From: Paenibacillus sp. XY044
GTDB taxonomy: Bacteria > Bacillota > Bacilli > Paenibacillales > Paenibacillaceae
NCBI RefSeq assembly: GCF_002257645.1
Contig: NZ_NQMO01000003.1
Span: 124,001-188,000, forward strand
Direction of reading: 5' to 3'
DNA: 64,000 nt
The notes below the pieces were generated by a model. The model was not told where the DNA came from, searched no databases, and was given only the letters and a program-made list of their open reading frames with translations. This document shows, piece after piece, positions 7,842-15,959 of this stretch. Position numbers and translations under genes: made by a program. Each line of letters opens with the position of its first letter. Position 1 is the first letter of the stretch.

Positions 7842-10703
7842 ATGAAATTTGCCGTACTTGACTTCGAAACGACAGGCAACCAGTCCGCAGATGAAATCAT
7901 TCAAGTTGGACTTGCCATTATAGAAGAGGATGGGACGATTTCAAAGGTGTATGGCTCTTATGTCAACCCGGGCATCGAAATCCCTCCGTTTATTACGGGA
8001 CTTACCGGCATTACGAATGAGGATGTAGCCGGTGCTCCTGCCCTGGAAGAAATGATGATGGAGCTTGTGCCGCTGCTCGACGACGTGGTCCTGGTGGGGC
8101 ATAATGTGGCTTTTGATTTTAATTTTTTGCAAAACGCACTTGACCGGTGCGGTTATTTGCCGTTCTCGGGACGCATTATGGACACGCTCGATTTGCTCAA
8201 AATATGCTTTCCTTCACTAACCTCTTACCAGCTGGGCATGGTGACCGGCCACTTCGGGCTTCAGCATGACCGGCCGCATCAGGCCGACAGCGACGCTTTG
8301 GCAACGGCTTACGTGCTGCTGAAGTGCCTGGATGAGCTGAACAGCCTGCCTTTGATTACGCTGCAGCGGCTGGCCGAGCTGTTTGCCGATGAAGACAGCG
8401 ATCTCGGCTGGTATTTCGACGGTCTTTGCCAGGAGAAGGAGCGAGAACCCGCCCAGGACTTGAACAGCCATACCTTCTACCGCCAGCTGGCGCTTAAGGT
8501 CGAAGATTGGACCGAGATGGCGCCTCCGCGCGATGACGTGGACGACAATCCGCTCAAAGGTGTTGAGTTCAAGGAATATTTGGGCGAAATCGAAAAGCGG
8601 CTGCGCGATATTATGCCTCATTACGAGGAACGCGAGCCGCAGACGATCATGTTTGGCGCCGTTATGAATGCGCTGGATCAAGATAAGCATCTGCTGATCG
8701 AAGCCGGGACCGGGACGGGGAAGTCGCTCGGCTACCTGATCCCCTCGATTTATCAGAGCGTAAAGCAGGACCAGAAGGTAATGGTCAGTACGCATACGAT
8801 CAACTTGCAGGAGCAGCTCCGGGAGAGGGATATCCCTCTGCTGACGCAGGTCGTGCCGTTCCCTTTTAAAGCAGCCGTGTTTAAGGGCAGACAGCACTAT
8901 TTGTGTTTGAGAAAATTTGAACATAAAATAAACAGAAGAGACTTTATCAATCCGAAGGAAGACACCATCACAGCCGCACAGATGATCGTCTGGCTGGCCC
9001 AGACCGAATCGGGAGACGACGAGGAGCTGAGCCTCGGCGGCCGTGCGGGAGACTTCTGGGAGACCGTAAGCAGCGATTCGGACTCCTGTCTGGGCCGTTC
9101 CTGCCCTTGGTTCCGGAAATGCTATTACCACCGGGCCAAGCATGAAGCCGGAATCGCGGATGTCGTCATAACGAATCATTCCAAGCTGTTTACGGACGTC
9201 AAGGCAGGCCATCAGCTGCTGCCTTCCTACGAACGGCTCGTGATCGACGAGGCCCATCACCTGGAAGACGTTGCCGGCAAGCATCTTGGACTTCATATGA
9301 AGTACTTTACCGTCGTCCATACGCTGACCCGGCTCTATAAGGACAGCCGGAGCGGACAGCTGCCGGCGCTGCGCCAGCTGCTGCATTCTTCGGCCTTTGA
9401 GCGGGCCGGTGAATGGATCGCTGTCATCGACCGGATGAGCGAGGATTTGGTCGATGTCAAAGAGCACTGGGACAAGCTGAGCGAAATGCTGTTCGGCCTG
9501 CTCCCGGAGCGGAGCGACGCTGCTCCTGGGGATGGCGGCCAGTACACACTGCGCCTGCAACCAGGGAAGAAGCCGAAAGAGTGGGAAACGCTGGCGGCGA
9601 TCGAAAACCAGATCTTTGTAAAGGTTGGGGAAATCGTCCGCAAAGGCGAGAAGATGCTGGCCGAATACAAGGAGGAGCAGGATGATTACGGTTCCGACAG
9701 CCTGATTACCGATCTCGGCGGGCTGCTCAAGGACCTCAGCTCGGAGCGGGAGAATCTCCGGTTCTTCATGACGCTGAACGATGAAACCGTCGTGTACTGG
9801 ATGGAAGCGAGCGGTCAATTCCGCAGCAAATCGCTTCAGCTGTACGCCGTTCCCGTAGACGTCAGCAAGCAGCTCAAGGAACTGTTTTTTGACAAGAAAA
9901 AAAGCGTCATACTGACGTCCGCTACCTTATCTGTAGATAAATCGTTCCAGTATATGATCGATAACCTGGGGCTGCAGGAAGACCAGGACAGCGGGCGTCT
10001 CGTGACGGTCCTGCTTCCATCCCCGTTCCGGTACAGGGATCAAGCGCTGCTCGTCATCCCACGGGATTTTCCAAGTGTGAAGGGGAGCGTAGGTGATGCC
10101 CGTTTCGTTGAAACGCTGGCCCGCTCGCTGGCGGACGCCGCGATTGCGACCCACGGCCGGATGTTGGTGCTGTTCACCTCGTACCGGATGCTGCGCCAGG
10201 TATACGAGCCGCTGAAAGAAGCCTTGTCGCTAAGCGACATCGCCGTAATCGGACAGGGCGTGGACAGCGGCAGCCGCACGAAGCTGATCCGGCGGTTTAC
10301 GGACAGCAGCGCATCGGTGCTCCTCGGGACGAGCAGCTTCTGGGAAGGCGTAGACATTCCTGGTGAAGCACTGACCTGCCTAGCCATCGTGCGGCTCCCG
10401 TTCCAGCCTCCGAACCATCCGCTGGTGGAAGCGAAGAGCGAGCTGCTGCAGCGCCAGAAGAAGAACCCGTTCATGAAGCTGTCGGTCCCGCAGGCCGTCA
10501 TCCGCTTCAAGCAGGGCTTCGGACGGCTGGTCCGCACCGCCAATGACCGGGGCATCGTCATCGTATACGATACACGCGTCATTGAATCGTATTATGGGAA
10601 ATACTTCCTGTACTCGCTGCCTGGCCCGAAAATGGAGCATATGCAGACAGACCAGATGGTTCCGCGCATCTCTGAATGGCTTCATCAGGATGGTGTGTCT
10701 TAA
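7842..10703 (+). CDS. dinG: DinG-family helicase with N-terminal 3'-5' exonuclease domain
   Basis: This 953-residue two-part protein fits the Firmicute DinG architecture. Residues 1-170 are a DnaQ-like DEDDh exonuclease: DFETTG near residue 7, GHNVAFDFNFL, and HQADSDA. The rest is an XPD/DinG-type superfamily 2 helicase with Walker A AGTGTGKS (288-295), DEAH (469-472) and GTSSFWEGVDIPGE in the C-terminal motor. Between motifs Ia and II are four Cys (one in YLCLRKF, three in SCLGRSCPWFRKC), placed where XPD-family enzymes hold a 4Fe-4S cluster. The likely role is DNA repair or removal of nucleic-acid structures. The neighbours match the B. subtilis dinG locus. Confidence 0.94.
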   Translation: MKFAVLDFETTGNQSADEIIQVGLAIIEEDGTISKVYGSYVNPGIEIPPFITGLTGITNEDVAGAPALEEMMMELVPLLDDVVLVGHNVAFDFNFLQNALDRCGYLPFSGRIMDTLDLLKICFPSLTSYQLGMVTGHFGLQHDRPHQADSDALATAYVLLKCLDELNSLPLITLQRLAELFADEDSDLGWYFDGLCQEKEREPAQDLNSHTFYRQLALKVEDWTEMAPPRDDVDDNPLKGVEFKEYLGEIEKRLRDIMPHYEEREPQTIMFGAVMNALDQDKHLLIEAGTGTGKSLGYLIPSIYQSVKQDQKVMVSTHTINLQEQLRERDIPLLTQVVPFPFKAAVFKGRQHYLCLRKFEHKINRRDFINPKEDTITAAQMIVWLAQTESGDDEELSLGGRAGDFWETVSSDSDSCLGRSCPWFRKCYYHRAKHEAGIADVVITNHSKLFTDVKAGHQLLPSYERLVIDEAHHLEDVAGKHLGLHMKYFTVVHTLTRLYKDSRSGQLPALRQLLHSSAFERAGEWIAVIDRMSEDLVDVKEHWDKLSEMLFGLLPERSDAAPGDGGQYTLRLQPGKKPKEWETLAAIENQIFVKVGEIVRKGEKMLAEYKEEQDDYGSDSLITDLGGLLKDLSSERENLRFFMTLNDETVVYWMEASGQFRSKSLQLYAVPVDVSKQLKELFFDKKKSVILTSATLSVDKSFQYMIDNLGLQEDQDSGRLVTVLLPSPFRYRDQALLVIPRDFPSVKGSVGDARFVETLARSLADAAIATHGRMLVLFTSYRMLRQVYEPLKEALSLSDIAVIGQGVDSGSRTKLIRRFTDSSASVLLGTSSFWEGVDIPGEALTCLAIVRLPFQPPNHPLVEAKSELLQRQKKNPFMKLSVPQAVIRFKQGFGRLVRTANDRGIVIVYDTRVIESYYGKYFLYSLPGPKMEHMQTDQMVPRISEWLHQDGVS

Positions 10704-10723
10704 ATGATTTCATTAGATAGAAT

Positions 10724-10769
10724 GAACTAAAGCGGTTAGAACAGGAAGTTCAATGCAAAACTTTAGTTC
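10724..10769 (+). repeat. Inverted repeat GAACTAAAG/CTTTAGTTC between dinG and rex
   Basis: Perfect 9-nt arms (10724-10732 and 10761-10769) flank 28 nt that hold a nested GAAC/GTTC hairpin. Identical arms recur at 43076-43150. No T run follows. Confidence 0.7.
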
Positions 10770-10822
10770 AATCAATATAACCAAACGATAAATATTCAAG
10801 CCGTTCAATAGGGGGAACATGC

Positions 10823-11491
10823 ATGAAATCGGAGAAAATATCCGAGGCGGTTGTCCGCAGATTGCCTATATATCTTAGATATCTAAATGAGCTGAACAAG
10901 CGGGAGGTGGCTACGGTCTCCTCCCAGGAGCTCGGGCAGAAGCTGGATCTCAACCCGGCGCAAATCCGCAAGGATTTGGCGTATTTCGGGGATTTTGGCC
11001 GTAAAGGGATAGGGTACGACGTTTCCTATCTCATCGAGAAGATCCGTCAAATTCTGAATTTGGACCAGCAGATCAACGCGGTCCTGGTCGGAGCGGGGAA
11101 TCTTGGTCAAGCTTTGTCCAACTATAACCTTTACCTGAAGGAAAATATAAAGATCGTGGCCGTGTTTGACGCCAATCCGTCCAAAATCGGCACGCGGATC
11201 AACACCTTGACGGTACAGGCCATGGATGAGCTGAAAGAAACGATACAAAGCAGAAATATCCGGATCGGGATCATTACCGTCCCGGATTTCGAAGCGCAAA
11301 ACGTCGCAGACCAGCTGATTGCGTCCGGCATTGAGGCGATTCTGAACTTTGCGCCGACCATTTTGAAGGCGCCGGCAAACATCCGGATCCATGCCGCCGA
11401 TTTTACGACGGATTTGCTCAGCCTGGCTTATTATTTGAATAACGGAAAGGACGACACGGAAGATGACGGACAATTTGAAGAGCTCCAATAG
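10823..11491 (+). CDS. rex: Redox-sensing transcriptional repressor Rex
   Basis: This 222-residue repressor senses the NADH/NAD+ ratio and controls fermentation and respiration genes. The N-terminal winged helix (about 1-80) carries LPIYLRYLNEL and NPAQIRKDLAYFGDFG. The Rossmann core has GAGNLGQAL (GxGxxG at residues 90-95) and an acidic VFDANPSKIG strand end that selects NAD(H). AGGGGGA precedes the ATG. The 3' end overlaps the next gene by 29 nt. I found no Rex-type operator (TTGTGA...TCACAA) in the upstream gap, so autoregulation is not supported here. Confidence 0.95.
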   Translation: MKSEKISEAVVRRLPIYLRYLNELNKREVATVSSQELGQKLDLNPAQIRKDLAYFGDFGRKGIGYDVSYLIEKIRQILNLDQQINAVLVGAGNLGQALSNYNLYLKENIKIVAVFDANPSKIGTRINTLTVQAMDELKETIQSRNIRIGIITVPDFEAQNVADQLIASGIEAILNFAPTILKAPANIRIHAADFTTDLLSLAYYLNNGKDDTEDDGQFEELQ

Positions 11492-12791
11492 CGCCACCCC
11501 AAAATGGGTAATCAAGAACGGCAGCTTTGCCGTTTTGCGGCCGGAGCAGCCCGTTTTGCACGGCTACATGGTGATTGAGGGAGACCGCATCACCTACATA
11601 GGCGAAGAGGAGCCGCAGTTGGAGGAAGGCGTTCAGGTCGTCGACGGCACGCATTTATTTTTCATGCCGGGGCTGATCAATACCCATGGACATACCGCCA
11701 TGTCGCTTCTACGCGGTTACGGAGACGATATGGTGCTCCAGGAATGGCTGCAGGAGAAAATGTGGCCGATGGAAGCGAAATTCACGTCCAGCGACGTCTA
11801 CTGGGGGACGTCGCTGTCGGTGCTTGAAATGCTGAAGGGCGGTACGACGACGTTCCTCGATATGTACGATCATATGGATCAGGTGGGCAAAGTGGTGGCT
11901 GAATCCGGCATGCGCGCCGCGCTGACCCGCGGCGTCATCGGTCTGTGCCCGGAAGATGTACAGCGGCACAAGCTGAACGAAGCCATCCAGTTCGCCAAGG
12001 ACTGGCATGGTCAAGCGGACGGCCGAATCACGGCGATGATTTCTCCGCATGCGCCGTACACCTGCCCTCCCGATTTTATCGAGAAGTTCGTTCAGGCGGC
12101 TCATGACCTGGATCTGCCGATGCATACGCACATGTCGGAAACCAAGGCGGAAGTGGAGCAGAACATACGTGATTACGGCACGCGTCCGGCGGTTCATTTG
12201 GAGAAGCTGGGCATGTTCTCACGTCCGACGATTCTGGCCCATGCGGTGCATTTGACGGACGAGGAAATCGACATTTTGGCGAAGCATCACGTGACGGTAT
12301 CTCACAACCCGGGCAGCAATCTGAAGCTGGCGAGCGGTGTGGCCCGCGTCACCGACATGATGCAGGCGGGCATTACGGTATCCCTGGGAACCGACAGTGC
12401 GGCGAGCAACAACAACCTGGACATGTTTGAAGAAATGCGCCTGGCCGCTTTGATACATAAAGGCGTCTCGGGAGACCCGACAGCGATTCCCGCGGCGGAA
12501 GCGCTGCGAATGGGCACCATCTACGGAGCCCAATCCATATTCCTGAAGGATGTCGGCGCGCTTGAACCCGGCATGAAAGCGGATTTTGTCGCGGTGAACA
12601 CCGATCAGGCACATTTCCTGCCGCGCACGGATTTCATATCTCATGTCATTTATTCGGCCAGTGCCAAGGACGTCGAGCACGTCTGGGTAGACGGGAAGCA
12701 GGTCGTAAAGCACGGCAGCTGTCTCACCCTGGACGAGGAGCGGATCCGCAGGGAAGCCCAAGCGGCTTTTGAAGGTCTTCTCTCCCGGTAA
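11463..12791 (+). CDS. mtaD: 5-methylthioadenosine / S-adenosylhomocysteine deaminase
   Basis: This 442-residue TRZ/ATZ-type amidohydrolase has metal ligands in NTHGHTAMSLLRG (His75, His77), a His in SPHAPYTC, one in THMSET, and an Asp in LGTDSAASNNNLD. The set, including the EMLKGGTTTFLDMY segment, fits the MtaD group, which deaminates methylthioadenosine or S-adenosylhomocysteine. Exact substrate preference in this superfamily is hard to tell from sequence. It starts inside rex (29-nt overlap) behind a GGAAAGGA-like site, so translation is coupled to rex. The methionine-salvage genes 14 kb downstream act on the same metabolite pool. Confidence 0.85.
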   Translation: MTDNLKSSNSATPKWVIKNGSFAVLRPEQPVLHGYMVIEGDRITYIGEEEPQLEEGVQVVDGTHLFFMPGLINTHGHTAMSLLRGYGDDMVLQEWLQEKMWPMEAKFTSSDVYWGTSLSVLEMLKGGTTTFLDMYDHMDQVGKVVAESGMRAALTRGVIGLCPEDVQRHKLNEAIQFAKDWHGQADGRITAMISPHAPYTCPPDFIEKFVQAAHDLDLPMHTHMSETKAEVEQNIRDYGTRPAVHLEKLGMFSRPTILAHAVHLTDEEIDILAKHHVTVSHNPGSNLKLASGVARVTDMMQAGITVSLGTDSAASNNNLDMFEEMRLAALIHKGVSGDPTAIPAAEALRMGTIYGAQSIFLKDVGALEPGMKADFVAVNTDQAHFLPRTDFISHVIYSASAKDVEHVWVDGKQVVKHGSCLTLDEERIRREAQAAFEGLLSR

Positions 12792-12831
12792 AACGGGATG
12801 ATTACCTCATGTTTTAGAAAGGAAGTTCAGG

Positions 12832-13350
12832 TTGAAGAACAAGAAAAGATGGATCTTTCTCGGCATTGTCGCCCTGCTGCTGATCATTTTCGGCGCTTAC
12901 CGTTATTTTATTTACGTGCTGCAGGATCAATGGAGTGAAAAGGACACCGCTATTGCCAAGGCGAAGCAGGAGGCAGGAATCGTGTCTGCCGCCGATGCCC
13001 AAAAGTCGGTATGGGATCAGAACAGCATCTACTGGGTTGTGGAAGGGACAAACAAGTCCGGCCAGGAGGTTATGGTCTGGGTACAGTTTACCGATCAGGG
13101 AAAGCCAAAAGAAGGCCAGAATACGATACATCAAGAGCTCTTGAGCAGCGGTATGTCCAAAGAGAAAATGAAAGCCAAAATCAAAAGCTCCATCCCCGGT
13201 ATTAACGATATGCGTCTCGTACCGGGTGTCTATAACGGAGAATACGTATGGCAGCTGTTCTACAAAGTGAAGGATCACTATTACTATCAATTTTACCGGT
13301 TCAGCGACGGGACGGAAATCGGCAGTCCGTTCACACTGCCCAATCGGTAA
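12832..13350 (+). CDS. YpmB-like single-pass membrane protein (DUF5590 type)
   Basis: This 172-residue protein has one N-terminal membrane anchor (about residues 7-29, WIFLGIVALLLIIFGAYRYF) and an extracellular part of about 140 residues. That part looks like two PepSY-like alpha/beta units. Translation begins at TTG 12832, with AAAGGAAG eight bases upstream. The position before asnS and dnaD matches ypmB in B. subtilis. Function is unknown. The aspB gene that normally follows ypmB is absent here. A strong terminator follows directly. Confidence 0.8.
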   Translation: MKNKKRWIFLGIVALLLIIFGAYRYFIYVLQDQWSEKDTAIAKAKQEAGIVSAADAQKSVWDQNSIYWVVEGTNKSGQEVMVWVQFTDQGKPKEGQNTIHQELLSSGMSKEKMKAKIKSSIPGINDMRLVPGVYNGEYVWQLFYKVKDHYYYQFYRFSDGTEIGSPFTLPNR

Positions 13351-13378
13351 CTTGCAAGATGCGGCCATAGCATGCAGA

Positions 13379-13410
13379 AAAGAACCCCATTCTTAAAATG
13401 GGGTTCTTTG
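13379..13410 (+). terminator. Terminator after the YpmB-like gene
   Basis: AGAACCCCATT and AATGGGGTTCT form an 11-bp stem with a short loop, followed by TTTGG. Confidence 0.85.
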
Positions 13411-13505
13411 GTTTGAAAAGGATAATATTTAAAATATATTCACACATTACCTTCGATTTAGTATATACAATGTGATATACTTTTATTTGTATTAAAGAGA
13501 TATAT

Positions 13506-13534
13506 ATGACGAACAGCCCGGATTGTACTATAAT
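13506..13534 (+). promoter_or_regulatory. Sigma-A type promoter for the FtsH-like operon
   Basis: A perfect TATAAT (13529-13534) has ATGACG (13506-13511, four of six) 17 bp upstream. Transcription would start near 13541, leaving a leader of about 270 nt before the GTG at 13809. The sequence around it (13420-13540) is markedly AT-rich. Confidence 0.6.
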
Positions 13535-13540
13535 TAGAGG

Positions 13541-13790
13541 ATAGCGTTTTTCACAAAGATTCAGAAGCCCGCTTCAGTTTGGAAGATGATTTCTGCTCTT
13601 TACAGAAAAACATTTTATAGAAGTGCGGTCAGACGCGTGTTTTGAACGACGAGGTTCTTTCGCTTTGCGCTTAGCGCAAAAACAATTCGATGAATCGCGA
13701 AGAACAGAAGCCGGGTGACCGACTATGGACTTTAACCGCCTACGAAATATTACTTTTCATATCGATTGATAGCTTTTTTTGCTTTACATT
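13541..13790 (+). promoter_or_regulatory. Structured 5' leader or small RNA candidate upstream of the FtsH-like pair
   Basis: The 458-nt gap 13351-13808 has no convincing gene. From the predicted start, hairpins include TTTCTG/CAGAAA (about 13590-13608). There is then a nested structure: CGGTCA (13626-13631) with TGACCG (13715-13720) enclosing GTTCTTTCGC / GCGAAGAAC, which in turn encloses a perfect TTTGCGC-TTA-GCGCAAA hairpin. A weak TATC/GATA stem followed by GC and seven T (13760-13780) could end a short RNA. I do not recognise it as a known riboswitch, 6S, SRP or RNase P RNA. Confidence 0.45.
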
Positions 13791-13808
13791 TCGAAAGGGG
13801 GACATCTA

Positions 13809-14333
13809 GTGAAATTGCGTCCATTGCCTATTATTTTAACTGTTGTGATAGCGGCTGCTGTACTGTTTGGCGGCTGGTTCTTTTATCGGCAAACGACCCT
13901 GCAGGGTCCGCTGCAAAAAATCGTCAGCAATTATCAGGGCGTGAATAACGCACATTTTAATATTACCCGCGATCAGGTGGATTTGAAACTCGATTTGAAG
14001 CCAAACGTGAATTTGGCCGATTTGGCAGATAAAATTTCCACTGAGGGCAAATCTGTTGTCGGCACCCGGACGCTGAAGTTCGATTTTGTGGATCATTCAT
14101 CGGACAAGCTGAACCAGTATTGGGATAAAGCGATGTTCTCCGTCGCAGAAGCGATGGAAAACAAGCGATATACGGAAATTCCGGTGAAGCTGCAAGATTT
14201 GGCCAAGGGTTCCGGAATTCAAACGAAAGCCGAAATGGACATGAAAAATGTATATATTACGCTGACTGACGGCAGCTCAAGCAAGTTTCTTGTTCTGCCC
14301 CGTGATCCCGGCAAGATGGGAGTGTGGGAATAA
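13809..14333 (+). CDS. Single-pass membrane protein paired with an FtsH-like protease
   Basis: This 174-residue protein has one N-terminal membrane segment (about residues 6-25) and then about 145 mostly hydrophilic residues, predicted outside the membrane. The start is GTG 13809, with AAAGGGGGA six bases upstream; the reading frame extends 10 codons further without a better site. The stop overlaps the start of the AAA protease gene by one base (TAATG), implying close coupling. I do not recognise the family. Its layout, one anchor plus an extracytoplasmic domain, is what the first part of ordinary FtsH supplies, and the partner's own N-terminus lacks it. Confidence 0.75.
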   Translation: MKLRPLPIILTVVIAAAVLFGGWFFYRQTTLQGPLQKIVSNYQGVNNAHFNITRDQVDLKLDLKPNVNLADLADKISTEGKSVVGTRTLKFDFVDHSSDKLNQYWDKAMFSVAEAMENKRYTEIPVKLQDLAKGSGIQTKAEMDMKNVYITLTDGSSSKFLVLPRDPGKMGVWE

Positions 14334-15835
14334 TGCCTAGATTGCTGAAGGAAGTGCTGATCGGATTTGTGCCGGTATTATTCATTTTTCTGGCCTTCAT
14401 AGGGGTCAACATCGTTCCTCTCATTATTGCCGGCCTGATGATCGGCGGACTGCTGTTTATGACCAACATGAGAGGCGGCCTGACGGTTGGCGCCGCATCG
14501 GAACGCAAGCGTAAAAAGGGCGGGCCGAAGAAGCTGACTTTTGAAGAAATCGGCGGCCAGGAAAATGCCAAGCAGGAGCTGCGCGAAGCTCTGGACTTTC
14601 TGATCCGTCATGATGAAATTCAGAAGCTCGGCATCCGCCCATTGAAGGGGATTCTGCTGACAGGCCCTCCCGGAACAGGGAAGACGCTGATGGCCAAGGC
14701 CGCCGCTCATTACACAGATTCGGTATTCGTTGCCGCATCCGGCAGTGAGTTTGTGGAAATGTACGTCGGCGTCGGCGCGGGGCGCGTCCGGGATTTGTTC
14801 CGTGATGCGAGAAACCGGGCGGCCAAGGAAAACAAGCAGAGCGCGATCATCTTCATCGATGAGATCGACGTCATCGGGGGCAAGCGCGAAGGCGGACAGC
14901 AGCGCGAATACGACCAGACGCTGAATCAGCTGCTGACCGAGATGGACGGCATCTATTCGTCGGACAGCCCGAGAATCCTTCTGATTGCGGCGACCAACCG
15001 CAAGGAAATGCTGGACAGCGCGCTGCTTCGTCCGGGGCGGTTCGATCGGCATATCCAGGTGGACCTGCCTGACAAGAAGGGGCGTAAGCACATCCTGGAG
15101 CTGCATGCGAAGAACAAGCCGCTGAATAAGGAAGTCAGCCTCGATAAAATTGCCGAGGAATCTTACGGCTTTTCCGGCGCCCAATTGGAGAGCGTTATGA
15201 ACGAAGCCGCGATCTATACGATGCGCGAAGGTCTGAAAGAGATCGAGCAGCGTCATCTGTCCATGTCCATCGACAAGGTGATGATGGGTGAGCGCACTGA
15301 CCGCGAATCGACGATCGAAGAGAAGAAACGCGTTGCCATCCATGAGCTTGGACATGCCATCATGGCAGAGCTGGTGCGTCCGGGCAGTGTCAGCCAAGTG
15401 GCCCTCAGCCCTCGCGGCAAGGCGCTCGGTTATGTGCGCCATAACCCGCAGTCGGAGCAGTACCTGTATACGAAATCGTTCCTGGAAGAGCAGATCATGA
15501 TCGCTCTCGGCGGCGCGGCGTCGGAGGAAATTTTCTACGGCGGACGCAGTACCGGTTCGAGTAACGACTTTGAACAGGCGCTCGACATCGTCAAGACGAT
15601 GATGAGATCCGGCCTTACCTCGCTGGGCATCGTGAACATGGATATGGTTACGACCGAAGAGCTGATGAAGGTGAACAATGAGATTCTGGAGGATCTGATG
15701 GGCAGAACCCGGAGCCTTCTGGAGCGGCACCGGATTATTTTCGACAAATCACTGGATATTTTGCTGGCAGAAGAGACGCTGTCCGGCGAACAATTCCGCA
15801 AGCTGTTTCATGAGTTTTCGCTGCTGCCAGCCTGA
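14333..15835 (+). CDS. FtsH-like membrane AAA+ zinc protease
   Basis: This 500-residue protein is shorter than usual FtsH (about 600-650). Two hydrophobic segments lie close together at residues 7-26 and 28-46 with almost nothing between them. The AAA+ module has Walker A GPPGTGKT (111-118), Walker B FIDEID, and the second region of homology ending LLRPGRFDRHI. The M41 peptidase has HELGH (337-341) and a third zinc ligand candidate, Asp412 in SSNDFEQAL. All catalytic residues appear intact. ATG 14333 is preferred over GTG 14324 because it sits one base into the previous stop. It is probably a second, specialised FtsH; the essential copy is normally near hprT. Confidence 0.88.
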   Translation: MPRLLKEVLIGFVPVLFIFLAFIGVNIVPLIIAGLMIGGLLFMTNMRGGLTVGAASERKRKKGGPKKLTFEEIGGQENAKQELREALDFLIRHDEIQKLGIRPLKGILLTGPPGTGKTLMAKAAAHYTDSVFVAASGSEFVEMYVGVGAGRVRDLFRDARNRAAKENKQSAIIFIDEIDVIGGKREGGQQREYDQTLNQLLTEMDGIYSSDSPRILLIAATNRKEMLDSALLRPGRFDRHIQVDLPDKKGRKHILELHAKNKPLNKEVSLDKIAEESYGFSGAQLESVMNEAAIYTMREGLKEIEQRHLSMSIDKVMMGERTDRESTIEEKKRVAIHELGHAIMAELVRPGSVSQVALSPRGKALGYVRHNPQSEQYLYTKSFLEEQIMIALGGAASEEIFYGGRSTGSSNDFEQALDIVKTMMRSGLTSLGIVNMDMVTTEELMKVNNEILEDLMGRTRSLLERHRIIFDKSLDILLAEETLSGEQFRKLFHEFSLLPA

Positions 15836-15906
15836 TGTGCTGGCTCTTTTTTTTACTTTTTTTTAATGCTGCGTTATTATTATAAGTTGGGTCGTAAATG
15901 TATTTT

Positions 15907-15934
15907 TCGACAAGAAGGGTACAATAAATATAGA
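15907..15934 (+). promoter_or_regulatory. Candidate promoter for hbd-ackA
   Basis: TCGACA (15907-15912, five of six) and TATAGA (15929-15934) are spaced by 16 bp, shortly before the hbd start at 15960. Confidence 0.45.
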
Positions 15935-15959
15935 AGACCATGGAAGGTGGAGCAGAAAC

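Noticed and set aside
8217..9818. 533-codon open frame on the minus strand inside dinG
   Set aside because: It is an antisense shadow of a well-supported gene, has no recognisable domain, and carries the odd residue mix typical of reversed GC-rich codons.
10704..10822. Rex operator in front of rex
   Set aside because: No TTGTGA...TCACAA-type palindrome; the only palindrome has the GAACTAAAG arms shared with an unrelated locus.
13541..13790. 6S, SRP, tmRNA or RNase P RNA in the leader before the FtsH-like pair
   Set aside because: None of the conserved sequence blocks I know for these RNAs is present; it is kept only as an unassigned structure.
14378..15730. 450-codon minus-strand frame under the FtsH-like gene
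   Set aside because: Antisense shadow; the plus-strand gene has full AAA+ and protease motifs.
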